Origin: Larus michahellis
Lineage: Eukaryota; Chordata; Aves; Charadriiformes; Laridae
NCBI RefSeq assembly: GCF_964199755.1
Contig: NC_133929.1
Coordinates: 5,473,806-5,537,805 of the forward strand
Direction: 5' to 3'
Length of the DNA stretch: 64,000 nucleotides
The position numbers were made by a program, and so were the translations under genes. Shown here piece by piece: positions 1 to 10,008 of this stretch. Positions within the stretch are counted from its first letter, which is position 1. Each line of letters starts with the position of its first letter. The notes beneath the pieces are model-generated. The model worked only from the letters and a program-made list of their open reading frames with translations. It searched no databases and was not told the DNA's origin.

Positions 1-341
1 GCCATTGAATTTGAACATGCTAAACTGTTTAGTAGAAAAGTGTGAAAGTTATTGAACACAGGTAATGAGATTATCTAGTCAGAACATGCAATATGTAAAC
101 TTAAACAAATTAAAAAGTCAAACAGGCAATTCCATTAAAGATAACTTCATTAATCTTTTAATATCATTGCAGCCTACTTGGAATTGCATTTGACTGAGCT
201 TTGTAGCTGTAAATAATACATCTCATGCACGTGTATGGATGTATGTTTTGTACACTTTCAAGTATTCACTGAATACTACCAACATGTATACACTCATACA
301 CGTAAAGCTCTAAAAGATTTAGGAGATTTCTAGAAGGCAGT
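1..341. other. CKS2 3' flank / 3' UTR, nothing else seen
   Basis: AT-rich sequence downstream of the CKS2 stop codon. It should contain the CKS2 3' UTR, but no clear AATAAA on the minus strand is visible next to the stop. No other feature recognised. Confidence 0.5.
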
Positions 342-394
342 TTATTTTTGTTCATCCTTTGGAAAGGGTCTTCTGAAAAGAAGAATATGTGGCT
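342..394 (-). CDS. CKS2: CKS2 coding exon 3 (C-terminus and stop)
   Basis: Last coding exon of the cyclin-dependent kinase regulatory subunit CKS2. On the minus strand a TTTTCAG acceptor precedes AGCCACATATTC. The exon completes the split Glu codon, then encodes PHILLFRRPFPKDEQK and stops with TAA at 342-344. The Arg of the anion pocket (R71 in human numbering) is present. Two residues differ from the human protein as I know it: Phe at 73 and Glu at 77. The three exons sum to 240 nt, that is 79 aa plus stop, exactly the family length. The 3' UTR lies below 342 and I cannot place its poly(A) site. Confidence 0.93.
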
Positions 395-1709
395 CTGAAA
401 ATAAAATTGAACAAAGCGTCAGCCTGTCACTCAAGTCCTGATTACAGATACTTCTTTGATTTAAAAGAGCTTGAACAATAATTGAAACTTCCCGTCAGAT
501 AACAAGCAGACTAAGAAATCAAGTCCACAGGAAGGTCTCCATGTATGGTATTTCCAGATCAACTTTGTAGTAACCATGGAATAGTCACAGATGCCTTTGA
601 AAGTTTAATACCAAAAGTTGGCAGTTTCGTAAGCTTAAGGAAGTACTAAAAAAAAAAACCAAAACCACAAACAACACAAAACAAGCAAACAAGAAAACCA
701 CACACACAAAAAAAACCCCACAAAGCCAGAAAACCCCAACACCCCAGCCCCAAACAGCAGAAGTGGTACCAGTTCTGTCTCTACACTGGGCTATTTGATG
801 AACTTCATCACTGTAACTTGCTCCAATAAAGTGGTGATTCTGTCCTGGTCAAGTATGTACTAAGTGACAAGCATCAAAAGCCACTTTAGTTATCAACAGA
901 AGTTGACTACATGAACATTGACTTAATCATAAATACCTTCAAAAAAAGCTCAAGTATCAAAGGTGCCCAGATAAGACAAACACTGGAAGATTAGGCTAAT
1001 TACTACTACTGGTTCTTTGGAAGCTTGGAACTCCATGGGACTAATTGCAATTCATCCACCACCAGTTAAATCACCAGTTAGTCACAAGACTGACTAAAAA
1101 GGTATTTAGAATGGTTGTTCTCAGTATTTTATACTTAGCGAAGTTTTAGAGCTTCACAGCTCAGTAACTGAAAAGACCCTGGCTTCAGTGTAGCTTTTAG
1201 CAGGCAGTATAGCTAGAGCTCAAACTATACTACAGATTTTTTTCATAGCATTGATACAGGACCTCATCTAGGTGAGCATCTATTAAGGTTTTGTATGAGG
1301 TAGGTATGTCAATTTCATTATACAAAGATGTGCTGCTACATCAAGTTTGGGGCAGTCACTGAGATACTAACATAACTCAAGATCTCACCAAAACCTCTTT
1401 TTATAGACAGAGATAGGAACATATTTAAATCTAGTGTGTTTTGTCTGCTAAGAGGCTGCAGATACCTAGAAGGAAGCTAGCATTTTGCACGTCCAGTTCC
1501 AAGAGTGAGGGGTGAAGGTTTAGAATAAAGGTCGCTACACTACTTATGTTGGTAAAAATAACAGGCAGATAAAGAAGTCTAAACATTTAGCAGGAAACTC
1601 CAATTGGATTCTAGAGGAAAGTAACTACACACTGAGCTTCAGTTTCAAGCACCAGAGGTGTGGTATTTTAGACTCCTTTGTTCATCTTGTTTTATTTAGC
1701 TGTGCTTAC
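395..1709 (-). other. CKS2 intron 2
   Basis: Intron of 1,315 bp with GT-AG ends. It holds an A/C-rich low-complexity stretch at about 643-755 and no coding potential that I can support. Confidence 0.85.
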
Positions 1710-1837
1710 CTGGCTCATGGATCATGTAGTGAACCCAGCCAAGACTTTGCTGAACACCAAGTCGTCTCCATTCCTCTTCGGACATTAAATGAGTTTTTGG
1801 TACTTGCTTTGAAAGTTCTCTTGGCAGCATCACATGT
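1710..1837 (-). CDS. CKS2: CKS2 coding exon 2 (core of the Cks fold)
   Basis: Middle exon of CKS2, bounded by a CTACAG acceptor and a CAG|GTAAGC donor. It runs from the second half of a split Arg codon through [11 protein letters not shown], the acidic EEEWRRLG stretch and [11 protein letters not shown]. It contains the hinge HEPE that controls beta-strand exchange and the Ser51 and Trp54 positions that bind phosphate. CKS2 binds CDK1/CDK2 and targets the kinase to phosphorylated substrates in mitosis and meiosis. No stop or frameshift. Phase matches exons 1 and 3 perfectly, which argues against a processed pseudogene. Confidence 0.95.
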
Positions 1838-2829
1838 CTGTAGAAGTTTAATTATTAAACTCATATTGCACACACACCAACACCTGTCTTAGTATACACT
1901 AGAAAACTTGCACAAATCCATACTGAAAGACAATAAGCAAGTTCAGTTAACAAATACCAAAAACCTCCTAGAAAGAAGCCTACAGTGTTAATGGATACTA
2001 ACTGGATTATGAGGCATCAGTTCAAAAAAGCAATTTTAAATTCACTTTGCCTACCAAACATTACATCTTTAATGCAACTGCACACTGAAATCTTCAATTT
2101 ATTGCCTAAAACAGAAGATTCAGTCCCCTGCATGCTCTAATCACAGTACTTGTGGTACACAAGTACATTCATGGCAATTAACTATCATATGAGCAATTAA
2201 AGTGATTAGAAAAATACATACTTTACACTTTTAGAAGTCACTCCTGCTAGCATCAGTTACAATTCAGAACAGATCAGTGCTACAGCATAGCTTTAAAAGA
2301 ACATATAGAAGGCTACCCAGGTCTCAGCAGCTAGAGTCAAGCTCATACCATCCATCAGTGCTGGCCTCTACGCAGCAGCATTTATCTCTACCACAGCCAC
2401 TGTGCCAGGGAAACCCAGCGGGCTTCAATCCCCACTGCTTCCTTCAGTACCCTCTGACTGGAGTTGGCATTGCCCGCTTACTAGAGACGACTCCAAAAAG
2501 GAAACAAGACAGACCAAACCAAACAATTGAATCGCCTGATTCCCCCCCCCCCCCCAATCTTTATCGTGGGTGCCTGTGATAAAGAGGCAAGATGCTGCTC
2601 CTGTCCGGGAGGTTTCAGCTACCCTGGTTTCACAGAGATGAGCTAATAACGTCGCTCTCTAGAGCCGCGCTCACCACCAACACTAGCAGTGCTTACTCTC
2701 CTAAAGTCACCTCACAGTCCGAGAAAGAGGCACCCACCCAAATCATGCCTTTCCTTCTCCTGAAAGGGGCAACAAAGGCCCCTTTCTAAGGCCTTCAGCC
2801 AGCCCAGCCCAGCCCTCCCAGTCTCGCAC
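1838..2829 (-). other. CKS2 intron 1, with a C14 run
   Basis: Intron of 992 bp with a GT-AG boundary. It contains a run of 14 C at 2542-2555 and a few CpGs near 2650-2670, possibly the remnant of a promoter CpG cluster. No other gene seen. Confidence 0.8.
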
Positions 2830-2888
2830 CGATACTCGTACTGCTCGTCAAAATACTTGTCGGAATAGTAGATCTGCTTATTAGCCAT
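2830..2888 (-). CDS. CKS2: CKS2 coding exon 1 (start codon)
   Basis: First coding exon, ATG at 2886-2888 read on the minus strand, encoding MANKQIYYSDKYFDEQYEY plus two bases of an Arg codon, followed by a GTGCGA donor. The start is chosen because it gives the family N-terminus and the exact family length. Lys11 and Arg20, part of the Cks anion-binding site, are kept. Asn3 and Gln16 differ from His in the human protein as I know it. Upstream sequence to 3172 is AT-rich with almost no CpG, and from about 3173 a CR1 begins, so the usual vertebrate promoter setting is cut short. Confidence 0.93.
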
Positions 2889-3172
2889 AGGAAATGGAGA
2901 CAGCAACAGCACTTGCTCTTCTCAAACTAACTACACAAGTCTGTGCCCTCATGTAGCACAAGCAGCTGTAATCCTGGGCCTTCTGTGGATTGTCGGTACT
3001 ATACTAGAAGAAATGAATGGATTTCTAGGATTTTTTTTCTTGTAATGCAGAGAACTATTGAGGGACTAGCATGGAGTTTTTTGTGTTGTTTCTGTATTAG
3101 GTTCATGACTACTAACAGTCCAGGCTTAGAGTGCAAGTAGTTAGTTCTAGTAGTTAGTTCTTAGATAAATCA
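2889..3172 (-). promoter_or_regulatory. Short CKS2 upstream region before a CR1
   Basis: All that remains of unique sequence between the CKS2 start codon and the 3' tail of a CR1. It must contain the 5' UTR and core promoter if CKS2 is transcribed from here. It is CpG-poor and I see no convincing TATA or CCAAT arrangement. The role is positional inference only. Confidence 0.3.
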
Positions 3173-3355
3173 TGTCACAGAATCACAGAATCTTAGTGGT
3201 TGGAAGGGACCTCTGAGATCATGGAGTCCAACCACAAAAAAAAAAAAAAAAAAAAAAAAAAACACCAAACAAAAAAACAAACACACACACACCTACTAAA
3301 CTCCACACCCACAACCCCACACATAACACCCCACCACAAACAATAATCTTGGGCA

Positions 3356-6300
3356 CTAGAGCATGCCCTGGAGAGCCATGTCTACACGTTTCTTAAATAC
3401 CTCCAGGGATGGTGAATCCACCACCTCCCTGGGCAGGCTGTTCCAGTGCCTGACCACTCTTTCAGTAAAGTAATTCCTCCTAATATCTAATCTAAATCTC
3501 CCTTGCCTCAGCTTCAGACCATTTCCTCTGGTCCTGTCGTTATTCCCTTGGGAGAAGAGGCCAACCCCTGCCTCTCTACAGTTTCCTTTCAGGTAGTTGT
3601 AGAGGGCAATGAGGTCTCCCCTCAGCCTCCTCTTCTCCAAACTAAACATGCCCAGCTCCCTCAGCCTCTCCTCATAGGACTTGTTCTCCAGAACCCTCAC
3701 CAGCTTGGTGGCTCTCCTCTGGACACGCTCCAGCACTTCAATGTCTTTCCTGTAGTGAGGGGCCCAAAACTGAACACAGTACTCGAGGTGAGGCCTCACC
3801 AGTGCCGAGTACAGAGGCACCATCACTTCCCTGTTCCTGCTGGCCACGCTATTCCTGATACAAGCCAGAATGCTATTGGCCTTCTTGGCCCCCTGGGCAC
3901 ACTGCTGGCTCATGTTAAGCTGGCTGTCCACTAACACTCCCAGGTCCTTTTCTGCCGGGCAGCTTTCCAGCCACTCTTCCCCAAGCCTGTAGCGTTGCCC
4001 GGGGTTGTTGTGACCAAAATGCAGGACCTGGCACTTGGCCTTATTAAACCTCATCCCATTGGCCTTGGCCCATTGATCCAACCTGTCTAGATCCCTCTGT
4101 AGAGCCTTCCGACCCTCAAGCAGATCAACACTCCCACCTAGTTTGGTGTCATCCGCAAACTTACTGAGGGTGCATTGAATCCCCTTGTCTAGATCATCAA
4201 TAAAGATATTGAACAAGACTGGCCCCAAAACTGAGCCCTGAGGGACACCACTGATGACCGGCCGCCAACCAGATTTTGCTCCATTAATCACAACTCGCTG
4301 GGCACGGCCATCCAGCCAGTTTTTTATCCAGCGGAGGGTACACTTGTCTATGCCATGATTCTCCAGTTTCTCCAGGAGAATGCCGTGGGGGACGGTGTCG
4401 AAGGCCTTACCAAAGTCCAGGTAGACAACATCCACAGCCTTCCCCTCATCGAGAAAGTGGGTTACATGGTCATAGAAAGAGATCAAGTTGGTCAGGCAGG
4501 ACCTCCCTTTCCTAAACCCATGCTGGCTGGCCCTGATCCCTTGGCTGCCCTGCACTTGCCTTGAGAGCTCACTCAGGATGATCCTCTCCATGATCTTTCC
4601 CGGTACCGAGGTCAGGCTGACAGGCCTGTAGTTTCCGGGATCCTCCTTCCGACCCTTCTTGTAGATGGGCGTCACATTAGCCACCCTCCAGTCATCCGGC
4701 ACCTCTCCTGTTGACCAGGATTGTTGATAGATAATGGAGAGAGGCTTGGTGAGCTCTCCTGCCAGCTCCCTGAGAACTTTTGGGTGAATCCCGTCCGGCC
4801 CCATAGACTTATGCGTGTCCAGGTGCATAAGCAAATCATTAACTACTTCCCCCTGGATTACAGGGGAGTTGTCCTGTTCTCCATTCTTATCTTCCAGCCC
4901 AAGAAGCTGAACACCCTGGGGGTAGCTGGTCTGACTATTAAAGACAGAGGCAAAGAAGGCATTAAGTATCTCAGCCTTCTCCTCGTCCTTGGTTGCAAGG
5001 TTTCCCCCCGCATCCAGTAAGGGATGGACATTCTCTGTCACTCTCTTTTTGTTGATGTATTTATAGAAACTTTTTTTGTTGTCCCTTATGTTAATTGCCA
5101 GGTTGAGTTCCAGCTGGGCTTTTGCCTTCCTGATTTTTTCTCTGTATGACCTAACACGATCTCTGTACTCCTCCTGAGTTGCCTGTCCCCTCTTCCAAAG
5201 GTGGTAAACCTTCCTTTTTTCCTTAAGTCCCATCAAGAGCTCTTTGTTCATCCAGGCCGGCCATTTTCCCCGCCCTTTAATTGTGCGCCTCATGGGGACA
5301 GCCTGCTCCTGGGCCTTTAGGATTTCCCTCTTGAAGAGCGTCCAGCCTTCCTGGGCTCCTTTGTCTCTCAGGACTACCTCCCACGGGACTCTCCCCACCA
5401 GGTTTCTGAACAGGCTAAAGTCTGCCCACCGGAAGTCCAAGATGGAGGTTTTGTTAACCCCCTTCCTTACCTCACTATGGATGGAAAACTTAACCATTTC
5501 ATGGTCACTAAGCCCAAGACGGCCTCCGACCTCCACGTCCCCCACTAGCCCTTCTTTGTTTGTGAACAGTAGGTCTAGCAAGGCACCTCCCCTGGTAGGC
5601 TCACCTACCATTTGTGTCAGGAAGTTATCCTCCATGCACTCAAGGAACCTCCTAGCCTGCCTGCTCTCTGCTGTGTTATATTTCCAGCAGATGTCTGGTA
5701 AGTTGACGTCCCCAACTAGAACAAGGGCTGGCGTTTGCGAGACTGCAGCCAGCCGCTTATAGAATACCTCATCAACCTGCTCATCCTGGTTGGGTGGTCT
5801 ATAGCAGACTCCCAGCACAAAATCACCTCTGTTAGCCTTCCCTTTCACCCTTACCCATAAACACTCAACTTCTTCATCACTGGAGTCTATCTCTATAGAG
5901 TCAAACAGCTCCCTAATGTACAGAGCCACACCCCCCCCCTCCTTCCTTGCCTATTCCTTCTGAAGAGCTTATAGCCACTCATTGCAGCATTCCAGTCATG
6001 ACCATCATCCCACCACGTTTCCGTGATGGCAACTATGTCGTAGTTGTCCTGCCGCACAATGGCTTCTAGCTCATCCTGTTTGTTGCCCATGCTACATGCA
6101 TTAGCGTAGATGCACTTGACCTGGGCTACTGATTTCACCCCCATCTTTGGCCCTTGACACTCAGGTTCATTACCAGCGGGCCTGGTTTCATCCCCTTCCC
6201 CCTTAACTTTCGGCTTAAAGCTCTGTCCATGAGCTTTGTTAACTCTTAGCCTAGTACCCTTTTCCCCTTCTAGGAAAGGGTTTTCCCAATGTTCTCTAGC

Positions 6301-6441
6301 AGTAATTTCTAAACGTCTATCACCTTTCTCTAATGAAATGTCAGAGTGGGAGTCCTCACTAATGTGGTCTCCTTCAAACCGTGGCATGCTTTCCTCAGGT
6401 TTAATCTTGACAGGCCCAGTTATCTCCCCTTCCCCCCTCAT
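3356..6441 (-). pseudogene. CR1-1 ORF2: AP endonuclease and reverse transcriptase, one frameshift
   Basis: ORF2 in two overlapping frames. The upstream part (6441 to 5893) has a CR1 linker, then the endonuclease start (KCIYANACSMGNKQ, then ITETWWDD). The main part runs open for 857 codons (5929 to 3356). It holds the rest of the endonuclease ([25 protein letters not shown]), the RT fingers and palm ([39 protein letters not shown]) and the C-terminal domain. The frame change falls at a C9 run at 5931-5939, a typical indel or base-calling site. Apart from this one lesion it is open, suggesting a young insertion. The FADD box is the RT catalytic motif. Confidence 0.9.
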
Positions 6442-6472
6442 ATCTAGTTTAAAGACCAGTCAATGAGCCCTG

Positions 6473-6835
6473 CTAACTCCTGCCCCAAAATTCTTTTCCC
6501 CCTCTGGGACAGCTGTGTCCCACCTGACAATGGCATGCCAGGTGTCTCATATAGCCACCTATGTTCGAAAAACCCAAAGCCCTGCCTGTAACACCAGTCC
6601 CAGAGCCACAAGTTGATCTGTTGCCTCTTCCTATAATTTCTTTATTCACAGTTGCCACTGGTGGGATAGAAGAGAAGACAACTTGTGTTCCTGACCCCTT
6701 GAGCTGCTGCCCTAAGGCTCTAAAATCTCTTTTAATTGATTTCGGCCTCCTCCTACCCATTTCATCACTACCCACCTGAAATACTAATAGGGGGTAGTAA
6801 TCAGTGGGGTTTACTAGGTCTGGGATGTCTAGTTA
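6473..6835 (-). pseudogene. CR1-1 ORF1 C-terminal fragment
   Basis: C-terminal part of CR1 ORF1, the region described in CR1 as an esterase (SGNH/GDSL-like) domain. Visible are LDIPDLVNPTDYYPLLVFQ, then KSIKRDFRALGQQLKGSG and VVFSSIPPVA. Compared with the matching piece at 55228-55570 it is diverged at its C-terminus (a GFSNIGGYMRH-like stretch). The N-terminal half of ORF1 is missing because of 5' truncation. Non-functional on its own. Confidence 0.75.
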
Positions 6836-6840
6836 CTATT

Positions 6841-6944
6841 TCTCTATAAATGATGTTGGGGCTGTATAGAGGACTTTTAGCAGCAACGGCAGGGTCCCTT
6901 GGTTGCTTCGATTACATGTTACATTTCATTTTTCTAGTTAATAT
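6841..6944. other. Left flank of the provirus
   Basis: Roughly 100 bp between the apparent 5' limit of CR1-1 and the 5' LTR. I do not recognise it. It does not resemble the sequence right of the 3' LTR at 16216. Confidence 0.4.
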
Positions 6945-7512
6945 TGTGAAAAATAGTGAAGGTATTGTTGGCTTTCGCCATAATAACAAGGCTATAAATC
7001 TTTGACTTATAAGGATAACTAACCTTTAGTAAATTAGGAAACATGAGAAACCTCAAAGATAACAACTAACAGCAGCTATGAAGAAAAACATCATGAAGAA
7101 AAACATCCGAGAGAAACAAAAGAGAACTTCTCCAAAAGACTCCACAAGTGATTAACAGAAGGAAACAGATGCATGGGAGAAGGGAGTTGATGATAATTGA
7201 TCCTACCAGAAGGAAACAGATGCATGGGAAAAGGGAACTGAAGATCATCGATCCTCAGAAACAATTGTCAGAAGGAAACACACAAATAGAAGAGAAAAGG
7301 GGCTAATGATAATCAATCATTATAAACAATTACTCTGTCTAAAATAGTGAATACGTATGCAATATTGACTGTATATAAGACATGGGTGAAGTGTTAGCTG
7401 GTGTGCCTCTGACTTGAGTCATGCACCCAGCGCTGTGCTTTTGCTTTATTGGCTTTGTCCCTATAATAAAATAAGTGCCATTTCTGTTTAAGGGATCTGG
7501 CTGTTTATTACA
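6945..7512 (+). repeat. 5' LTR (568 bp)
   Basis: Begins TGTGAAAAAT and ends TTTATTACA, so it has TG...CA termini. U3 holds three imperfect direct repeats, each starting CAGAAGGAAACA, at 7156, 7207 and 7269, an enhancer-like arrangement. A TATA box lies at 7372-7378 and a poly(A) signal AATAAA at 7465-7470. Relative to the 3' LTR it lacks one 41 bp repeat unit and has a 15 bp duplication (AACATCATGAAGAAA-like) near 7085. Confidence 0.95.
7372..7378 (+). promoter_or_regulatory. TATA box of the 5' LTR promoter
   Basis: TATATAA about 90 bp before the AATAAA signal, in the position expected for the U3 core promoter. The R region should start roughly 25-30 bp downstream; the exact cap site is not visible. 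The same box is at 16075-16081 in the 3' LTR. Confidence 0.75.
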
Positions 7513-7515
7513 ATT

Positions 7516-7533
7516 TGGGGGCTCATCCAGGAG
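7516..7533 (+). other. Primer binding site, tRNA-Pro type
   Basis: Three bases after the LTR end comes TGGGGGCTCATCCAGGAG, which matches the complement of the 3' end of tRNA-Pro with a few mismatches. Many gammaretroviruses use this primer. The leader continues to 7982, and two GTAAGT-like sites at 7680 and 7753 are candidate splice donors for subgenomic RNA. Confidence 0.8.
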
Positions 7534-7982
7534 AATTCACTTGGTCCCAGTGGGCTTCGAGACCCCGAGCAGGAGGTGCACCCCACCGATTTCGGCAGCC
7601 TGCTCGAAGGACTTCCTGGTGCCTGTTGAGACTCCAAGCTGATAATCCCACAAGAGGAGGGACTCATAAAGCAAAAGGGGTAAGTCTCCCCAGGAAAAAC
7701 CACAGTAGCCCATAATTCTTGTGCACGAAGACCCAGGCAAGAAAACAGGACTGTAAGTACTGCTTGGTTGGGCGGGTTTGGGGCTTGATTGCTGTGTGTG
7801 TGGAACTCGGACCGGACAGTCCGGATCTGGGGAGCGAGTGTGGAGTCTTTCTAACCGCGGTTCCAATCTCCCACGAGGGAATTGGCCAGTGAAGAGACAA
7901 AGCGTCAGAAATTGAGTGAAAGACAGCCCCGGGAAAATTGGGTGCTTGACTGCTGTGGTGAGCAGAAGACAGCCCCAGGGAA

Positions 7983-9544
7983 ATGGGACAAAAGATAAGT
8001 AAAAAGAGTCCCAGGGAAAAGGGGAGCGGGAAAGTGCCGGCAGATATACCCCAAGACAGTCCTTTGGGGATAAAATTGGCTAATTGGAATATTGATCCGG
8101 ATACTAAAAATAAGGATAAAGTTAAAATGATTCAGTATTGTATGATAGAATGGACAAAGGAACCTATACGAGCAGACCATTTGTATTGGCCTAGATATGG
8201 GTCCTTTGAAGGGTGGATATGCCAGGCTTTAAACCTTTATGTAAACTCTAAAGAATCCTTCAGCCCAAAGGAGAGTGAATATGCCTCCTGCTGGAAAGGG
8301 GAGATTTGGCCAAAAGGAGTTAGTACCTTTAACATATCTGAGATCCCAAGGGAAGAAAAGGAGAAGCGGTGGGATCCTCTGGAAATTCTGCCCCCTCCCT
8401 ACCGCCTCCCTCCAACAGCCCCCCTTCTCCTGGGAAAGAGCTGACACCTAGTGCTAGGGGAAGGTCGGACAGGTCTCAGAGGTTAATTGAAAAAGCATCA
8501 CTTACAAACTCTCCTAGGTTACGGCGGAAAACTTCTGTTAAAGTCAAGGAATTGGAAGACCAAGACACGGTGCAGGAAACACCAGGAGTTAGTTTATTCC
8601 CCTTAAGGGAAGTACCCCTGGGGGGAGCACAAGGGGGGATAGGATTTGTAAACGTTCCTTTGACTCCCACTGAAGTCAGGAATTTTAAAAAGGAATTAAA
8701 AGGGTTACTGGAAGATCCAATAGGCCTATCAGAACAATTAGACCAATTCCTAGGCCCTAATATTTATACCTGGGAGGAAATGCAGTCGATAATAAGTATA
8801 ATATTTTCTCCTGAAGAATGGCAAATGATTAGAACAGCTGGGATGAGAATTTGGGAAAGGGAAAATCAGCAAGGCCCACCTGGGCACCAGAAGATGCCAA
8901 TAGTACACCCAAATTGGAATCAAAATGATGTAGAGGGTCGTAGGAACCTGAGTGATTATCAAAATTTAATTATTAAAGGTATAAAAGAAGCCGCTCCTAG
9001 AGGGCAGAATGTAACCAAAGCATTTGATGGGCAGCAGGGAAGGGAGGAAACCCCGACCGAATGGCCTGAAAGGCTGCGACGTAACATGAGACAGTACTCA
9101 GGAATAGATTCAGAGAGTCCTGTGGGGCAAACAATACTGAGAGTTCCATTTGTTACACACGCCTGGCCAGACATTCGAAGAAAATTAGAGAAACTAGAGG
9201 ACTGGCAGGATCGGGGCCTGAATGAATTACTGAGGGAAGCTCAGAAAGTATATGTACGAAGAGATGAGGAGAAGGCTAAAGCAAAAGCTAAAATCATGGT
9301 AGCCACCATGAGGGAAGGAAATATTCAGAAAAATCCCAGGGTGAAAGGGGGGATGGGACGGAATCCTGAAAGGCGGGAGGAGACTTTTAGACGGAATCAG
9401 ATCCCTCCCAGAAGGGGACCATCAGGAACTGAGAAAAGGAATGAAGGAAGTGGATGTTTCTATTGTGGGAAACTTGGTCATTTTAAGAAGGAATGTCCTC
9501 AAAGGGATAAAGATCACAAAGTGTTTAAAGAAATTGAGGATTAG
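7983..9544 (+). pseudogene. gag: gag, broken by one frameshift
   Basis: Structural polyprotein of the provirus. The first frame (7983-8444) starts MGQKISKK, with the Gly2 myristoylation position of a matrix protein, and reaches a PPPY late-domain motif at 8391-8402. The reading frame then changes within about 8395-8440. The second frame (open 8369-9544) carries a capsid-like region and ends with a basic nucleocapsid holding one zinc knuckle, C-x2-C-x4-H-x4-C, at 9455-9496. The frame ends in amber TAG at 9542-9544. The start was chosen for its good initiation context (GAAATGG) and the gamma-type N-terminus. Particle assembly from this copy is unlikely because matrix and capsid are in different frames. 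Confidence 0.9.
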
Positions 9545-10006
9545 GGGTGTCAGGGGCTCTACCTCCTGGGGGATAGCTATCACCTTGAGCCCTTGATAAA
9601 CCTAAGAGTGGACCCCCAGGAGGAAGTATTAGAATTTCTAGTAGATACAGGAGCTGAGCGAACTTGTGTTTGTAACATACCTAAAGGATGCATTATAAGT
9701 AAAGAAGTAATTAATGTAACGGGAGCAAAGGGGGAAAGTTTTAAAGCCCCGGTGATCAAGCAGGTGGCTTTTGAAGGTAATGACAAAATAGGTGTAGGGA
9801 ATATCTTGATAGTGCCCGGAGCTGGGTGCAATCTGTTGGGAAGAGACTTGCAGATCCAGCTGGGGGTTGGAGTAATCCCTGAGGAGGGGAAAATGATTGC
9901 AAAAATACTAAGATTAAGTCAGGAGGATGAATCCAAAATTAATCAGCAAGTTTGGGCTGTGGCTGGTAACAGAGGAGGTCTGAATATCCAACCAATCACT
10001 CTATAG
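9545..10006 (+). CDS. pro: pro, retroviral aspartic protease
   Basis: Lies in the same frame as the capsid/nucleocapsid part of gag, directly after its amber codon. No other stop occurs until TAG at 10004-10006. This is the organisation in which protease and pol are made by read-through of the gag stop. The catalytic motif is Asp-Thr-Gly at 9644-9652 (FLVDTGAERT), and a flap-side GCNLLGRDL motif follows near 9828. About 150 codons. The reading frame used by reverse transcriptase is different, so a small indel near 9960-10004 has probably separated pro from pol. It is listed as CDS because the protease segment itself is open. Confidence 0.82.
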   Translation, partial: GCQGLYLLGDSYHLEPLINLRVDPQEEVLEFLVDTGAERTCVCNIPKGCIISKEVINVTGAKGESFKAPVIKQVAFEGNDKIGVGNILIVPGAGCNLLGRDLQIQLGVGVIPEEGKMIAKILRLSQEDESKINQQVWAVAGNRGGLNIQPITL

Positions 10007-10008
10007 AA

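Larger units (their letters stand above)
3173..6840 (-). mobile_element. CR1 LINE copy 1, long, with ORF1 remnant and ORF2
   Basis: Non-LTR retrotransposon of the CR1 family in minus orientation. The 3' end at low coordinates carries the ACAGAATC octamer tail and the conserved 3' UTR segment. Towards higher coordinates come reverse transcriptase, AP-endonuclease and the C-terminal part of ORF1 (YYPLLVFQVGSDE near 6780-6830). About 3.6 kb survive, unusually long since most CR1 copies are strongly 5' truncated. The 5' limit is uncertain (6840-6900). Between the octamer tail and the ORF2 stop is an A-run and A/C-rich insertion at 3235-3345 that the related copy at 51832-53090 lacks. Confidence 0.92.

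Noticed and set aside
3503-5762. Several 60-170 codon plus-strand frames across CR1 copy 1
   Set aside because: Antisense shadows of the CR1 RT and endonuclease frame. The same applies to antisense frames in the other CR1 copies.
7066-7248. 60-74 codon minus-strand frames in both LTRs (also 15743-15967) with repeated CFLLVGSIIINSLLP-like text
   Set aside because: They are antisense readings of the U3 direct repeats; the repetition comes from the DNA repeat, not from a gene.
7156-7310. Spaced repeats in U3 considered as a CRISPR-like array
   Set aside because: Units are imperfect, irregularly spaced, few, and sit inside a retroviral LTR of a vertebrate genome.
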